Assembly: GCA_004335835.1 (NCBI GenBank) | Contig: RWJK01001658.1 | Coordinates: 27,889 to 91,888, forward strand | Source: Scenedesmus sp. ARA3 | Taxonomy: Eukaryota; Chlorophyta; Chlorophyceae; Sphaeropleales; Scenedesmaceae | DNA: 64,000 nucleotides | Direction: 5' to 3' | In this document: positions 1-13,900 of the stretch, piece by piece | How positions within the stretch are numbered: the first letter of the stretch is position 1 | Layout of the letters: every line of letters starts with the position of its first letter | Made by a program: the position numbers and the translations under genes | The notes under the pieces: model-generated | Databases searched by the model: none | What the model saw: only the letters and a program-made list of their open reading frames with translations | Told to the model about the DNA's origin: nothing

Positions 1-2994
1 AAGGGCGTGGTTGCAGTGCCGTTGGTGCCTGTGTTAGCACACGATGGGGGTGGTTTGTACAGCGCCACACACAACACAGTGGAAATGCTTTCAAATAGCT
101 TCAAGCTGACAGTTGCGTTGGCCCCCGTTCCATTCGTGTACACGGGAATGCTTGCATTGGACGTTGAGTTGAGTTTGACAGAGCACTCCCAACGGTAGTG
201 CTGCGCTCCTGCAGGTGTAACTTGTTGCAGTTGATATGTTCCAGGCGGCACGCTGCCTTCAGCACCACATGGGGTGTTCTCCATACCCCACTGTGCAGCT
301 GGTGCCTTTTTACAAGTTATGTTTGCCTCTTCATTGACTGCTGTTAGATTGGCTCCAGGGCCGCTGTATGTTGGCAACCAGAACTCAGAGGGGAAGGCAG
401 CAAACAGCAGCAGCTTGGGCCAAGGCTTAGCACAAGAACAACTTCTTTGTACATGACAGACCAGGACCCACTGTGCTCATCGTGTTTGATGCATGTGGCT
501 GTCGGGGGATCACCCAGGGGCACATAGCTTGCATTGCCACTGCAGGTGCAGGTGGCGTTGCATGTGGCATCGATGGATGTGCTGCTGCAGAAGGTTGGCC
601 ATGTTGCGTTTGACAGTGCGCTTGAAGGGGACATGGGGCAATGAACTGCGCACAACAGAAATGGGGAATCACGGGTGTTCAATGAGCGAATAAAGTCAGC
701 AGTCAGCAGTACAGCATACATAACTGCAGAGTTGGTGCAGCAACGTGCTGCAATTTATGGATGTGAATCATCTCATGGGTGTGCCTTTTCACGCTCAGGA
801 CAGTGCTATCCATGTATTCCCTTGCAGTTGTGCTGTGGCGCTGTGTGTGGCGCTGCTGAACCTGACTGGCGCCACACACTAACAACGCAAGCCTTGCAAA
901 GCGATTGCTGGAGGGTCCAGCCTCATCCACTCACCCTCTGTGCACACCCCTGCAACCGCTGTCCAGTTGCCTGTAGATGGGTCGCATAGCACGGAGGGAT
1001 GCCTGGCCGTGTTGCCTGTGCAGTTTGCTGTGCAGCTGCTCAAGCCTGTGCAGTCAGGCCATGAGGTGTTGGCAATGCCTTGCTTTGCTGGTGACGCTGA
1101 ACATGCCAGTGTGTCGACTGCGGCAAAGCATGCAGGAAGTGCATCAGAGAACACTGAGGCAGTGCTGCAACACATTATTGATAAACAAAGTTGTCATTGC
1201 AAGCCTCTGGGCCTGGCTCCTGGCATCCATCAACATGTGCGAGTATCACGCATTGGCTCACTGATCAGTGCTCATGAGCCAGCGCTGAACTTCACCAGCA
1301 GCAAATCACCATGCCTTCAGCATGTAAATGCGCACAAAGCATCTGCGCCAGCACAAAGTGTCAATCATTCCCATAAAGATTGACGTTGTGTGCCGACCAC
1401 AGCGCGTCTAGATCCCAAAACGCCACTCACCTGAACTGCTGCCAGAGCAGCTGCCCCCTGTATGCTTCCAGCTGCCGCTGTCCTCCTGACAGACATACAT
1501 CAGCAGCCCCTGCTGATTGTCACACACGCCCTGACAGGCCTGGCCTGCTGCCAGGCCGCTGCAAGAGGTCGGAAATGCAGCGCCGGCCTGCACCGGCACG
1601 CCATCACACCTGATGGCCTGGCTGGAGACTGCAAGCAGAGCAGCGCATGTGTACAGCAGGGACAGTAAGGGCAGGGCTAGTAGTGGATGCGCGATCATCA
1701 GTAGAATGTGCCAGTGCATTTGTTGTTCGGCACAACTTCTAACCAACATGTGCACGGTGGTGTGAATGCCATCTAGATCTGGACACAGCATGTGCGATGC
1801 TGGCAGAACTCAATTCTGTTACTGGCTTCCTCATGAAAAAAACCATAAAGGAGCAGTGCAGCCGTGAACCTTCCACAGCGGTCGCATTGCTGAAAATGCT
1901 GCTGAGGTTCAAGGCAGCAATGTTTATGTTCAAGCAGATTTGAGCTTGCCATTGCATCTGACACGTGTCCCAACTGCAACTTGCATTGTTTGTTTGAAAC
2001 AAACAAGCACACAATGGGTGTGACTGCAATCTGCATCTCAGCACAGCATGCACAATGCTGGCATCGTTTGCAACAGATTGAGCATAACAATGTACCTTCC
2101 ACAGCAGTGGCATTGCTGAAGATGCTGCTGAGGTTGAGTGCGGCTATTGCCCCGTTGACTTCCTGCAGCATGTGCTGCGTGGCATTGGCTGGCGAGGCGC
2201 TGTTGCCAGCGATACCATTCAGCTCCACCAGCAGCTGTGCCAATGTTGCATTGGCTGGCAGGCTGCTGCCTACACCCAGCGCATCCGCAAGGGCCTTGGT
2301 TGCTGCCGTGATTGCCTCTGGTGACGTGTTGGTGTCTTTGACTGTTATGACAATGTTAAGTGTGTAGCTGCTGCTTGAGCCAACCAGCTGCCTCTTGCCT
2401 AGCATCAGCAGCTTGCGGCTGCCAGCCTGCACATTGTACGGCACAATGTTTGCAGCAAGCATTATAAACCTTTTACAGTGCGAGCCCTGTGCAAAGCATC
2501 TGCAGCAGCTGGTGGCTGGCATGCCAGCCTGCAGCATACAGGGCGTAGTGTAGGCAGCAAGCGGGTGAAGTCTCTACAGTGGTGTGTTACCACGCGCCTG
2601 TTGCGCGCAGAGTGTCTGCCGCTGCCAATGCACATGCAGTGTAGGCTGCAGCACAGCACAGCTGTGTCATGCGTCACCAACATTTGATTGGAGCTTGATT
2701 GATGCAAGCACAGAGCAGAGATGACATCAGCATGTACAGTGCAGTAAACCACCACCATCAGTAGCTACTGGCTATTCGATGCAGAGCTGCATACGCACCT
2801 GACAGCTCTGCATGTACACCATGACCTGTGCTGCCATGTCAGGCGCCATGCCAGCTGTCAGCTGCTGCCACAGCTGCTGCAGCAGCTTCGACACCTCTGC
2901 AGAGTCGCAACTGGCACCAGCCAGCTGCACGGAGACGGCAGGCCGTGCAAGCGCGAGAGTCACACAGCAAAGGTCGAGTGTAGCAGACCCTAGC

Positions 2995-3027
<33 letters not shown>

Positions 3028-6000
3028 ACATGGAAGCAGAGCCTAAACTATCGTGTGCAACATTTGTGCGGGATGTCTAGGGGCACCTATGTTGCTGTCA
3101 GCCTGGTGCAGTGATTTCCCCGGCCGTGCTGGTAACCTGCTGCGACATGCAGATTGTGCATGCAAACACATGGAGCACGCGTACTTTCAACGTGAGTAGC
3201 TGCGTTAAAATGCCAGCAACTGTTTTGGCGAGCTGTTTGACGCATCCGAATACATTTCCTCCCTTCCCTGCCATGGCGTCATGCAAAACACAATTCACCT
3301 CAGCAGCCACATATGGCTGCTGTACAGCAGCACCGGCTTTGCTTCAAAAACACAGAGCAATGCTGCAGTGGGTTGAGCCTCACAGCTGCAGCTCAGCTTA
3401 CCTTGAACTAGCTCTGGTGGGGGGGTCCCTGGCTTTCAGGCTGCCGCAGCTGAAGCCAGCACACGCGTTCTGCACAGCAGGAGGAAAACACGCATGTCAG
3501 ACGCGAAATCCAACAGCAAAACACAATTTCCAACCAACAACCACATCTGCATGATGTTGCGTAGCACGGCAGGAAGTATGTACAGGCGTGGTTGCAAAAC
3601 GTGTGCCAGATATGTGTCATCAAACAAGGTCTTCAAACCTGCTGCACCACTTACGCAGCAGATAGGAAAGGATGGGCGAATGTTGCGCGGAAGGGCTGGG
3701 TTGCTGCGGCTGAGTCCTGGTGGGCAGGCGAAGCTGGTACATGTGTCCTACAGCATGAGCAACAATCAACAGGCAGATCTCAGTTTGGTGGGATTCACTG
3801 CAACAACAGCCTGAGGCTTCTGTGAAAGCCTCTTCAGCACTGAGGCAGCATCTGTTCGCATATATGCAGATGCGGCTCTGCTTAATGCACGCAAAGAAAC
3901 ATGGGAGCGTCCACACGCTGCACATGCATGCATGATGCAGCCGCACCACGTGCATGCACGATGCAGCCGCACCATGTGCAGTACATGTTTGCACGCATGA
4001 CCACTGTGCTTCTCAACATCCCGTTTCGAAATCCAAACCACAAACCGCAACCGCACGCTCACGCAGCACAGCTGCTCCAGTGGCGGAGGCGCGTATGTCA
4101 CCGCAATGGTCGCTGCGTCTCGCTTCAGCACGCCAGAGCTGCAGCTGGCACCAACAGAGGCACAGGTCTGCTGCTGCGGCGGCCATGGGTACCACCATGG
4201 GATGATAATGGGCTGGGGGCTAGGAGAGGGGGAAGGTGATGGTGATGGGGAGGGGCTAGCAGCAGGTGATGGGGAGGGTGATGTTGAAGGGGATGGGGAA
4301 GGGGAGGGTGAGGTAGATGGGCTGGGCTGTGGGATCTGAGCTGTGGGGCTAGGGCTGAGGCTGGGGCTAGAGCTGGGGCTGGGGCTGACAGGTGGAGCAA
4401 CTGCAGCAACACACGGGCAGCACACACAGGGCTGGATGAGTTGGAAGCATTTGCTGGAACCCATGTGCGCAGACATCGAGTGAAAGAGGCAGGGGCTTGA
4501 TCACCAGCTCGTGCTGGGTGCGGTGCGTCAAACAGCTTGCAGATCCACAGCTGCACTGTGACTGTACATGCATGTACTGTGATCAAGCGTAACTGAAGTT
4601 GCAGGAGCATTAGGAAGAGCACAGGTGGCAGCACAGAGCAGGATGTCATAATGTGCTGTTACGAGTGTTGGCAGCACAGCACAGAGGACGTCAAAGCACA
4701 TGTGCCAGACCGCGCAGCCGCACCTTCCCTGCATTCGCCCTTTGAAACGGCCCCTGCGTCACTAGTGTGGCCCTCCGGGCAGGGCTGGCAGCTGCTGCTG
4801 CTGTCATTGGCCGGCCCTCCTCTCCCGTATGTGCCAGGCTTGCAGCGGCGGCAGGTGCCATTGCCAGCAGCACCAAAGCCCATTGTGCATGCTGCAGCAC
4901 GAGCAGCACCCGAAACCCGCACATCTTGACACGGTGCTTGGTGTACTGAGCAGTGCCATGCAATGCCATGCTATGCATGTGCAGCACTGCGCAGTGGACT
5001 GCATAATGCCATTTTCAGTGCAACGGCGCCTGATGCAATTGGCGGTTCCAAGTGCAGATCTCACGGCATGAGCAGCACCAAGCAGGCCATTGTCAGGTTA
5101 TGTACGTGCAGCTGTTCCAGCCAAAAGATAAATAAGCCGCATGGTGCCTGCGCAGGAATATGCGCAGCTCTTTCACCATGCAGCATTCCTATGCCATGCA
5201 AACCATCAGCTTGCCGCAGTGGCTGCAGCAGTACAACACAGCACAGACAGCACGGAGCAGTCTGGCTTGCCTGAGCAGTGCACCCTGTCAGCACCCACAG
5301 TTGTCCTGCCCTTGGGGCATGCGTTGCAGGCTGGTGCTGTGGTCAGGGCACCTCCACGAGATGTAGTGCCAGGCAAGCACACCCTGCAGACCTGCAACAC
5401 CTGCTGATTGCCGTCAGTGCCTGTGACTGTGATGTTGTCCAGCCACCTCCCTGGAGAGCAGCCTGCAGTGGCGGCAGCAGCAGCAGCAGCAGCAACGCCA
5501 GTAGCAGCAGCAGCAGCAGGGGTGATGGTGTCTGTAGTTGAGGCTATGGTAACCTGCGCACCAGGCCGACATGGTGTAGCAGGAGCAATGACTGCAGTAG
5601 CAGCAGCGGCAGCTGCAAAGCAATGGATACAATACTGATGTGTGCCTAGCTCAACCCAGCAGCATGCCGCAGACTGTGGCTTGCGCTGCAATCCCAGCAT
5701 CCTACATGTGCACTCACCATCGCATTTTGCCGAAGCTGCCGTTACTGTTGTCAGGCCCCTAGTGCAGTTGCGGCACGCCTTCCATCCTGCAGCTGCAAAC
5801 GTGCCCCGCTTGCAGGCCACACGAGCAGCTCTACCTTCTGCTGCAGGCACATAACCAGCCTTGCAGCAGTTGCACGGGCGCTGGTTTGGCTGCAGCTTAG
5901 GGTCTGCTGGACACACCAGGCAGGTCTTGTGGCAGTGGGTGGTGGTGCGAGTTGCAGCTGCGGCAATGCAGTGTGATGCGGCACCTGTAGGAGTAGCAGC

Positions 6001-6321
6001 ACTGCTGTCGGCTGCTGCTGCTAGCGTTTCACCCACAACGTCTTGCTCTGGTGTTGTAGCTGCATGCTGCAGCGTGCGCAGCAGTGGCCGCGCACGCTGC
6101 CCTAGCCACAGCTGCTCTTTCTCACAATCTCCTGTGCTAGCTGATAGAACCGCATCACTCTGCTGGTCCTCTAGTTTCAAGCTGCTGTGGCGCGCTTGGT
6201 GCCGCCGCCGCTGCTGCTGGGCCTGCACTGCTGCTCCCAACAGCAGCAGCACCAAGATTAAATTCACCAAAGCTTGGTTGAGCTGCATGTCAAAGGTGGT
6301 CAAACATGTGATGGGGTCCAC
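1..6321 (-). CDS. Modular secreted/surface protein with Cys-rich and Ser-Pro-rich regions (3' end outside window)
   Basis: Not recognised as a named family member. The first exon (about 6321-5718) starts with a signal peptide: a hydrophobic stretch LVNLILVLLLLGAAVQA follows the first Met or the second one at 6288. Then comes a Cys-rich part with CxxC-type spacing like GCC2/GCC3 (ephrin-receptor-like) modules, continued in exons at about 5591-5271 and 4891-4724 (key pieces CRRCKPGTYGRGG and CQPCPEGHTSDAG). These exon joins keep phase 1. The exon at about 4400-4063 encodes a long (SP)n stretch like the hydroxyproline-rich linkers of algal wall proteins. Further exons near 3799-3652, 3300-3184, 2993-2797 and 2460-2100 follow. 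The last ones (about 1660-1429, 1175-945, 700-490 and onward to 1) carry repeated Cys/NxT-rich modules resembling CCP/sushi domains. Many N-glycosylation motifs fit an extracellular location. Exon joins beyond 4063 are uncertain. Confidence 0.6.
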
Positions 6322-7086
6322 CTATGCTGAACAGCTTGCACCATCGGCAGTAAAACCGAATCCCTTGGCTGGTGATGAGGCAAATGCTTTCGGAGTTTGG
6401 GGTAGGCTGCAAGACCAAGTTTGATGTTAAGAGTCTAAAACAGTTATCTGTACTTTACAGCTTAGTTTTCTCCTTATATGTGATGGAAAGAACCGGCATT
6501 TTCAAAAGTCGTCCTTTCGGCAACGCACTTACGAAAGCTGCAGCTGGAGTCGAGTTCGTGGCATGTTGGAAAATGCTAAAGGCATGTCTAACCTGTCAAA
6601 AGATCGTTAATCATGAAAGATAGAATGAGGCTGCGATAGCGAACATGCTGCAAACTGACAGGTTTACGCCCCCACGATGACACACTGGTATCGGCTCTTG
6701 TACTGGGTCCGAGCTGCCGAATCATGACAGTAACCATCTTGTTACAAACAGCAATGGTTTTAGACGTGGAGCAGGTGGTTGCCTGACATACGCAACCAAG
6801 CCAGGTGACATGGCCATTGTGTACCATTGCTAGTCACTGGCAACAGTAGTACAATGCATTGTACCGTTCATATGAACAAGGCGTTCATCAGACAACAATG
6901 TTGCTGGAGCAACAAAATTGAATATAGCAGGAGAAAGGCAGAGACCAGCAGCACACAAATGTCACTGCTGATGCAACAGCCCTGCTACCACATCAGCCGC
7001 ATTTACAGGCCGCTGCCTGAACCCGAATGGCTCAGCCTACCATAGGATGGCCTAGCAGGTCTGGTGACCACACCTCCCTAGGCCTG
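6322..7086. other. Intergenic stretch between two minus-strand genes
   Basis: This stretch holds the 3' UTR of the glycosyltransferase gene and the promoter/5' UTR of the modular surface-protein gene. Read on the minus strand it has TGTAA poly(A) signals at 7003-7007 and 6742-6746. No convincing coding exon was seen. Confidence 0.5.
7003..7007 (-). terminator. TGTAA poly(A) signal of the glycosyltransferase gene
   Basis: TTACA on the plus strand reads TGTAA on the minus strand, 80 bases after the glycosyltransferase stop codon at 7087-7089. TGTAA is the usual polyadenylation signal of chlorophyte green algae. A second copy lies at 6742-6746. Confidence 0.45.
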
Positions 7087-7342
7087 CTACACTCGCAGCT
7101 GCATGGCTGCAGGCGGCCCGGCTGTGTACACCACAGGCACCACGAACCACAGGCACACCACCGCACCCAGGCCGCTGAGCATGCTCACAAACTGCATCCA
7201 GAAGCACATGTTGTGCAGGCTGTCGCTGCTCAGGAAAAGGCTGCCGAAGAACAGCAGCGGCGGCACAGCGTTGTACAGCGCCCACAGCATGGGCAGCGCC
7301 AGCCACGCCGTCAACGCCTGGTACACGTACACCTGGTCGGGT

Positions 7343-7401
<59 letters not shown>

Positions 7402-7932
7402 AAGATGATGGTTCTTGCTTGTGCCACTGACAGAGTCGTCCAGCAAAAGGCACACGGCACTTGAGAGTGCAGGCGCTGCGCTGCGAGCAGTTGCCGGCCG
7501 GCAGCAGGCACTGTGACAGAATGCTGACGATCGCGGATTTGAACAAACACATGCATTGTGTCATGCATTGTGTCGTGCAATGCATATGCTCTGTGCAGCG
7601 CACCTGGTGTAGGCCCAGCACCAGCGTGTTGGCGCATAGAGCACACCACTACGTGCATTACATCAAATGCATGTGTGCCGTGCAATGTGTATGCTCTGTG
7701 CAGTTCACCTGGTGCAGGCCCAGCACCAGCGTGTTGGCGCACAGAACACACCACTACACGCTGAAAGTGCCATTGGTGGAGATGCTTGCGTGTCATGCAG
7801 CGTGTATGCTCTGTGCCGCGCCTCACCTGGTGCAGCCCCAGCACCAGCGTGTTGGCGCACAGCGACAGGCACAGCGCCATGAACAGCTTGTCGGGGATGC
7901 ACTCGTCCTCCTTCTTCTGAGGGCCTGACAGG

Positions 7933-7972
<40 letters not shown>

Positions 7973-10900
7973 GAGCACACAGAGCAGCCGGAACCAGCTT
8001 CAGCTGCCTGACATTCTGTCACTGACGGTGTCATGTACAGCACTGCTGTGGTGCCGGTTTAGCCAGCACAGAGCCAGGCTCATCAGACTGCACACTCAAC
8101 CACTGACGGACAATAACCTCAGTAAACAAGACCATCGCAACAGACTAGACCACCTCCAAACCGCTAAAAGATCACTAACATTGGCACCTCACCTGCGGGT
8201 GCCGGCTGCGGCTGGTACAGCTGTGGCAGCGTGGCCTGGTTGAAGCGCCTGGTCAGACTTGTCAAGCGGTGCATCAGCGCCGACTGGATCTGCGCAGTGG
8301 CGCCAGTGGCGCCGCCTGCGCCGGTCTTCTCTGTGGGCTTGAAGCCTGCCTTCTTTTTGATGTGCACCTTGGACAGCAGCGTGTTGGCAATGGCCTGGAG
8401 GGTGAAAGCATATGTAACAGAGGCAGACTGTCAGCAGCAGCAGCCGCAGCCTGCTGTTCATTGCATCGTGCCCGTTGTCCTGCGCACTGCTTTAGAAGCC
8501 GGTCCCTCTGGGACCACACAGACCTAGCACTAGAGGCTGTCGCAAGAGAGCAGCGTTAAATGACAGCGGCACACACGTGTTCCCACCTTGGCGTACGTGA
8601 AGGACAGCAGGTAGTTGGACACGTTGGCCATCCAGATGCCGCGCATGTGCTCGGCAACATGGAAGTAGTTCATGACCTGCAGCAGCAGCAGCAGCAGCAC
8701 CCATCAACGTTCAGTGTTCTGCTAGGTGCAACAAAGCAGCAGTGCCAGCTGCGGCTGCTGCCCTTTGTTTGCTCAGCCATCACAGCACTGCATGCTGCCA
8801 GCTAGCTGCCCACAGTTTTGTAATTGGTTCATTCAGGTCTCGATTCATTCAAATCTGCTTAACTCAACTTCAGTGTAACAATGGCGTAATGCAGATGCTG
8901 ACTGAGCAAGCTCAGCTCACCACAAAGTTGGCGATCAGGTATAGTGACGCCGCCAGTGCAAACTCGGGGCCGAACTTTACGGGCTGGATCTCAAACATCA
9001 AGCTGATGAAAGGCACCAGCAGGAAGGTCCAGGTGGTGATGATGGTGCAGAAGTAGGACCAGGTGCCGTTGTTGTACAGCAGCTTGTGCAGCAGCGGCAG
9101 CTTCCAGCGCAGCAGCGGGTTGCGGCTGCTGAAGAACACCTGCAGTGTATCAGCAGCAGCACCAGCAGCGGAGGCATAATCGGTGTTAGGAAACTCGATG
9201 TGCAACTCATCCCTAGCCAGCTGCAGAACAGCTGCATTATGAATATGTCGCTTGGAGAGTTTCAGAAGCAGGGCGCAAGGCTGCAGTTGCCTTGGGCCAG
9301 TTCAGCTCTGTCGTTCTGACACTGCAGTCTCTCAGCTCCTGCCGCACAACCATCTGCATGTGACCCTTAGTCCACCTGCTGCACGTGCTGCGACATATGT
9401 GATACGTGCCACTATTCCCATCGATCAAATGCGTGTGTGGCCAAACTGCAACCTGTAAGGGTGCCCCTGCCCCCCACCTGCATGTGGCCCTTGGTCCACC
9501 TGCTGCGCTGCCGCAGCACGTTGCGCAGCTCCTCAGGCGCCTCGCCCACTGCCAGGTACTCCGCCTGCAGCCATACAACAAACAGGTGTGCAGCTGATGT
9601 TGAGCACTGCAGACATGTGTAGCTCTTCAAGCGCCTTGCCTACATCTGATTACTCTGCCTTCATGGCATGATGCATGACCATACACACGCACGCACAAGC
9701 AGCATATGTAAGGGCATAACTCTAGCTGCAGACAGCAGACCCAAGCATGCTGGCATGCTTCAAGTGAGTCGTGAGCAAGCTGCTGCTGCAGACGTGCTGC
9801 CGCTGCAGAAGTGCTGCTGCTGCAAGCGTTGCCTGGCAGTACTGGCGTTTCTGCTGCTGCCGGCTCTCACCAGGTACTCCCCCTTGAAGCCAGCCGCCTT
9901 GAGCTCCATCGACAGCGCATAGTCCTCTGCAGCAGCAGCAGCAGCAGCAGTTTAGCGCAGGCATCGCGACCAACACACGCTGGGACAGCACTCTGTGCTG
10001 TGTTGGTGTGCAGGAGGCTGCACAGGCCGCATCGCAATTGCCTGCCGCCCGTCCGCACCTGTGATGCAGTATTCGGGGAACCAGCCCACTGAGCCCAGCG
10101 CCCTGGCACGCAGGCAGAAGTTGGTGCCTGTCCAGCAGCAGCAGCAGCAGCAGCAGCAGGGCGATCAGTAGAAATACATAATGCTACTTCGTTGCTGTCG
10201 CAACTTCAGCACAGACCACACCAATTCCGGTGTGGTGTGAGAAGTCTGATCTCTCCTCATCAAGTGCCTCTGGATTGGCTGTGCTTTTAGACTTGCGTGC
10301 AATGTGGCCTGGTGCCGAATACCTGTTACAGTGCAGGCACTACCAACAGTATCACAGCAGCCCAGCCATTTGCAACATGCAGGATTGCAACATGCAAGAT
10401 GCGCTGCTTGCACCATGGAGTGCAACACTGCAACCATGGCCCACCTGTGCATGCGATGTAGCCCATGGCAGACAGGCCAGGCAGCACATACTCCCAGAAC
10501 TGCCTGCAAGACCAGGCAACACAGCAGCAGCAGCCAGCAGCTCGTGAATGCAGCCTACATGACATCACATCTGCTGTGCAGCATGCTTATGTATGCACTC
10601 AGAAGCTTGCTGCATGGCACAGCGTATGTGCGGGCGTGCCACAGAGTGGACTGCATTGAGCCTCTCGTTGGCTCCTGACTGGGGTTCCCACTCCTCGTTG
10701 AGTGGAGCATGTAATGTAATGTAATGCATTGCCAGACAGTCCTGCTGCTATAAGCTACTGCATACTAGTGTTTTTCAGTGAACACATATGGCCTGCTAGG
10801 TGACGAAGCTGCAGCTGGTGGCTCACTGGTTGGCGTTGTTGTAGATGTCTGTGGCGGGGTTGACGTTGCTGAAGCCCTGAGGGGACAGGCACAGCGCGAC

Positions 10901-13900
10901 AGCGTCGTCACACATCACCTCCAGGATCTGCAGTGAAACAGCATCACTGTCATCAGCAGCAGTTGCAGCAAGTATCTCAAATAAACAAGCTCAGCAACAG
11001 ATGGTATCCTTATACACTTTGACGCCCCCCCCAACCACCTTGATGAAGAAGTGGGGCTTGGCCTGCATGTCAGCATCAAATTTCATGCCACAGGTACCAA
11101 GCCAACTCTCTACACAGGCAACAGCCGCATCACACGAAGTTCCGCCCCACCTTGGTGAAGAAGTGCGGCTTGGCCTGCATGTCAGCCCTGATCACGTTGC
11201 GGCAACAATATAATGCACAGTGCAGCATGCATCGCTGCATAACCGGTGCGGCTCCCCACCTTGTTGAAGAAGTGCGGCTTGGCCTGCATGTCACTCAACA
11301 CCAGCCTTGGCAGCCCAGTTGTCGCACCGAACATCGTGCTACAGGTAATCAACATCATGTCAAGTGCCCACCTTGGTGAAGAAGTGCGGCTTGGCCACGT
11401 TGGCCTGCATCAAGCTAAACAACACGCCACAGGCAGGATCCCGAATCCTAGCACAGGCAACAGCCGCATCACACCAATCTCAGCCCCACCTTGGTGAAGA
11501 AGTGCGGCTTGGCCTGCATGTCAAAACCAGTTCTCATGACAAGGCATTGAGCCAAAGCTCACGCCACAGGTACCAAGCCAACCTTCTACACAGGCAACAG
11601 CCGCATCACACCAATCTCAGCCCCTACCTTGGTGAAGACGTATGGCTTGGCCTGCATGTCACAACCAGTTCTCATGACAAGGCATCGAGCCAAAGCTCAC
11701 GCCGCAAGTACCAACCAACTCTCTGCACAGGTAACAGCCGCATCACAGCAACCCCACTGGGGTTGAGTCCCCACCTTCGTGAAGAAGTGCGGCTTGGCCT
11801 GCATGTCGGCGTCAAACACCACCACCACCTCCTCCAGTGGGATGGTGCCGGGCGCATCCGCGTACTGCTTGTAGATGATGTTGCGCAGCACGTTGTTCAG
11901 GTTGGCGCTGCAGCAGAGGAAGCACAAGTGACATAGGCAGTGAGCGTCACACACTCCTGCGCGGCTGCAGTCCAGAAACGGGCGAAACGAAGACAGCACT
12001 GCTGCTTCAATTTTATGGGCAGGCACATAAGCACAAAATACTGTCTGTTGACAGCCGTGCTGTGAGCGCATATGCTTGCATGCTGAGTTTGGTGCACATG
12101 TAACTGCAACAGCGCAGCCGCGCTCACCTCTTGCCATTGATCTCGCCCTTGACCCGCGACCTGCAATGCAGGTGCATACAACAGAACATAAGCACTGTCA
12201 GCAGCATCTCTGAAGGCTGACAGCTGAGCCCTCTTGCACAGCCAAGCAGCAAGCAAAGCTGCAGCAAATACCCCCCTCCTCCCCAGTAATGTTTGCTGCA
12301 CCATGCAGCACAGCATACAAGCATCAGGGCGTCAGCACACAAGCAGCCCCCCTACACCCTCACCTGCCCGTGACGTAGTGCACCTGCCCCTTGTGCCCCT
12401 GCCCGTACGTGTGCTCCAGCCACGCCCGCTTCTCTGCATACTTGCCATCATCACACAGGTACAGCTGCAGCAATCTGCCCCAAACAACTGCCGCACCACA
12501 CAGCTCATCACACGCAGCACATGGCAAACAGCCCGGCCAATGCCCACCCCTCTGTCGCCTCACCTGCCCGTCACGTAGTGCAATTGCCCCTTGTGCCCCT
12601 GCCCGTACGTGTGCTCCAGCCACGCCCGCTTCTCTGCATACTTGCCATCATCGCACAGGTACAGCTGCAGCAATCTGGCCCAAACAACCGTCGCACCACA
12701 CAGCTCATCACACGCAGCGACATGTCGAAAAGAGGCCAGTGCCCCACCTCCTCTTCCCAGGGCCTCACCTGCCAGTCACGTAGTGCACCTGCCCCTTGTG
12801 CCCCTGCCCGTACGTGCGCTCCAGGCACGCCCGCTTCTCCCCATCTTTGCCGTCATCGCACAGGTACAGCTCCCGAGTCACGCCAGGGGGCAGGGCTGCC
12901 TCCATGGCTGCTGCCACTGTGGCGCTGACTGTGCCCAGGGACTCCTTGTAGCAGGGCACCAGCACGCGCACCGTAAACCTGAAGGGGCAACAGCATGGGT
13001 GAGTGGGTGAGGGTGGCACTGAGTATGGCGCTGACGGTGCCTAGGCTTTCCTTTTAGCAGGGCACCAGGTGCCCAGCGACTCCTTGCCGCAGGGCACCAG
13101 CACGCGCACCGTGAACCTGCATGCAAATTGATGAGATTGAGTGCACAGCACGATGGGACCATGCAGCAGCCAGGTATGCGAAGCTCTACTTCCAGGTAGG
13201 ACTCCTGCCAAACCTGCCGCTGTACAACTTTGTGCACGACCCCGTGACCCAACTGCAACATATCAACCCAGCGCATCACTTCGTCGTAGGGCTATGTGAA
13301 GCCTTCACCTGCGTTTGCTGTTTTCAACAACGCTATGATGCTTGCAGACTACACAATAAAGCCGGCAAACTTCACTCGCGGCCCTCACCTCTTGTCAGGC
13401 TCTGTGAAGCCGTCATCTGCTGGCAGACCGGGGCTGCCTGTGGGGTGTGTATGCACGCAGTTGAGCGCAGCATAGGGGATGACTGCGGTGATGCCGATGA
13501 TCTCAACCGCCAGGACGCAGCAGGAGTACCTGCAGGAAGTGGGTGCAGCATAGGAGTTCATTCAAGCTTTACTGCTCTCGCCAGCTCTATGACGCAGCCG
13601 CTGTGTGTCACTAGCAGCGCTTCATGCTGATGGTGCTGTATAGTTTAGTGTTCACTCCCGCTGCCCCTGTTGCTGCTCTTGCAGCATTGTTGAATTCAGT
13701 GCTGCTTTGTGTCTGCTCCAGAGCATCTCACTTCCGCTGCTGCACTTTTGGATGCACACTCTCCTTGCTGCTTGGCGATGTTGACATTGCCACGACCATA
13801 GCAGCAGCTCACATTTGCCGCCCTGCTGCTGCTGCTGCTGCTGCTGCTGCGGCCCACTCACCACTTGTCTTTCATGTCCAGCGTGAAGGCGATCCGCACA

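Noticed and set aside
4125..4649. Open frame with His/Pro/Leu repeats on the minus strand
   Set aside because: It is a shifted frame of the Ser-Pro-rich linker of the surface-protein gene.
12366..12666. Mutually exclusive alternative exons in the glycosyltransferase
   Set aside because: The copies are 101 bases, lack the first half of the true exon, and would shift the frame, so regulated alternative use is unlikely.
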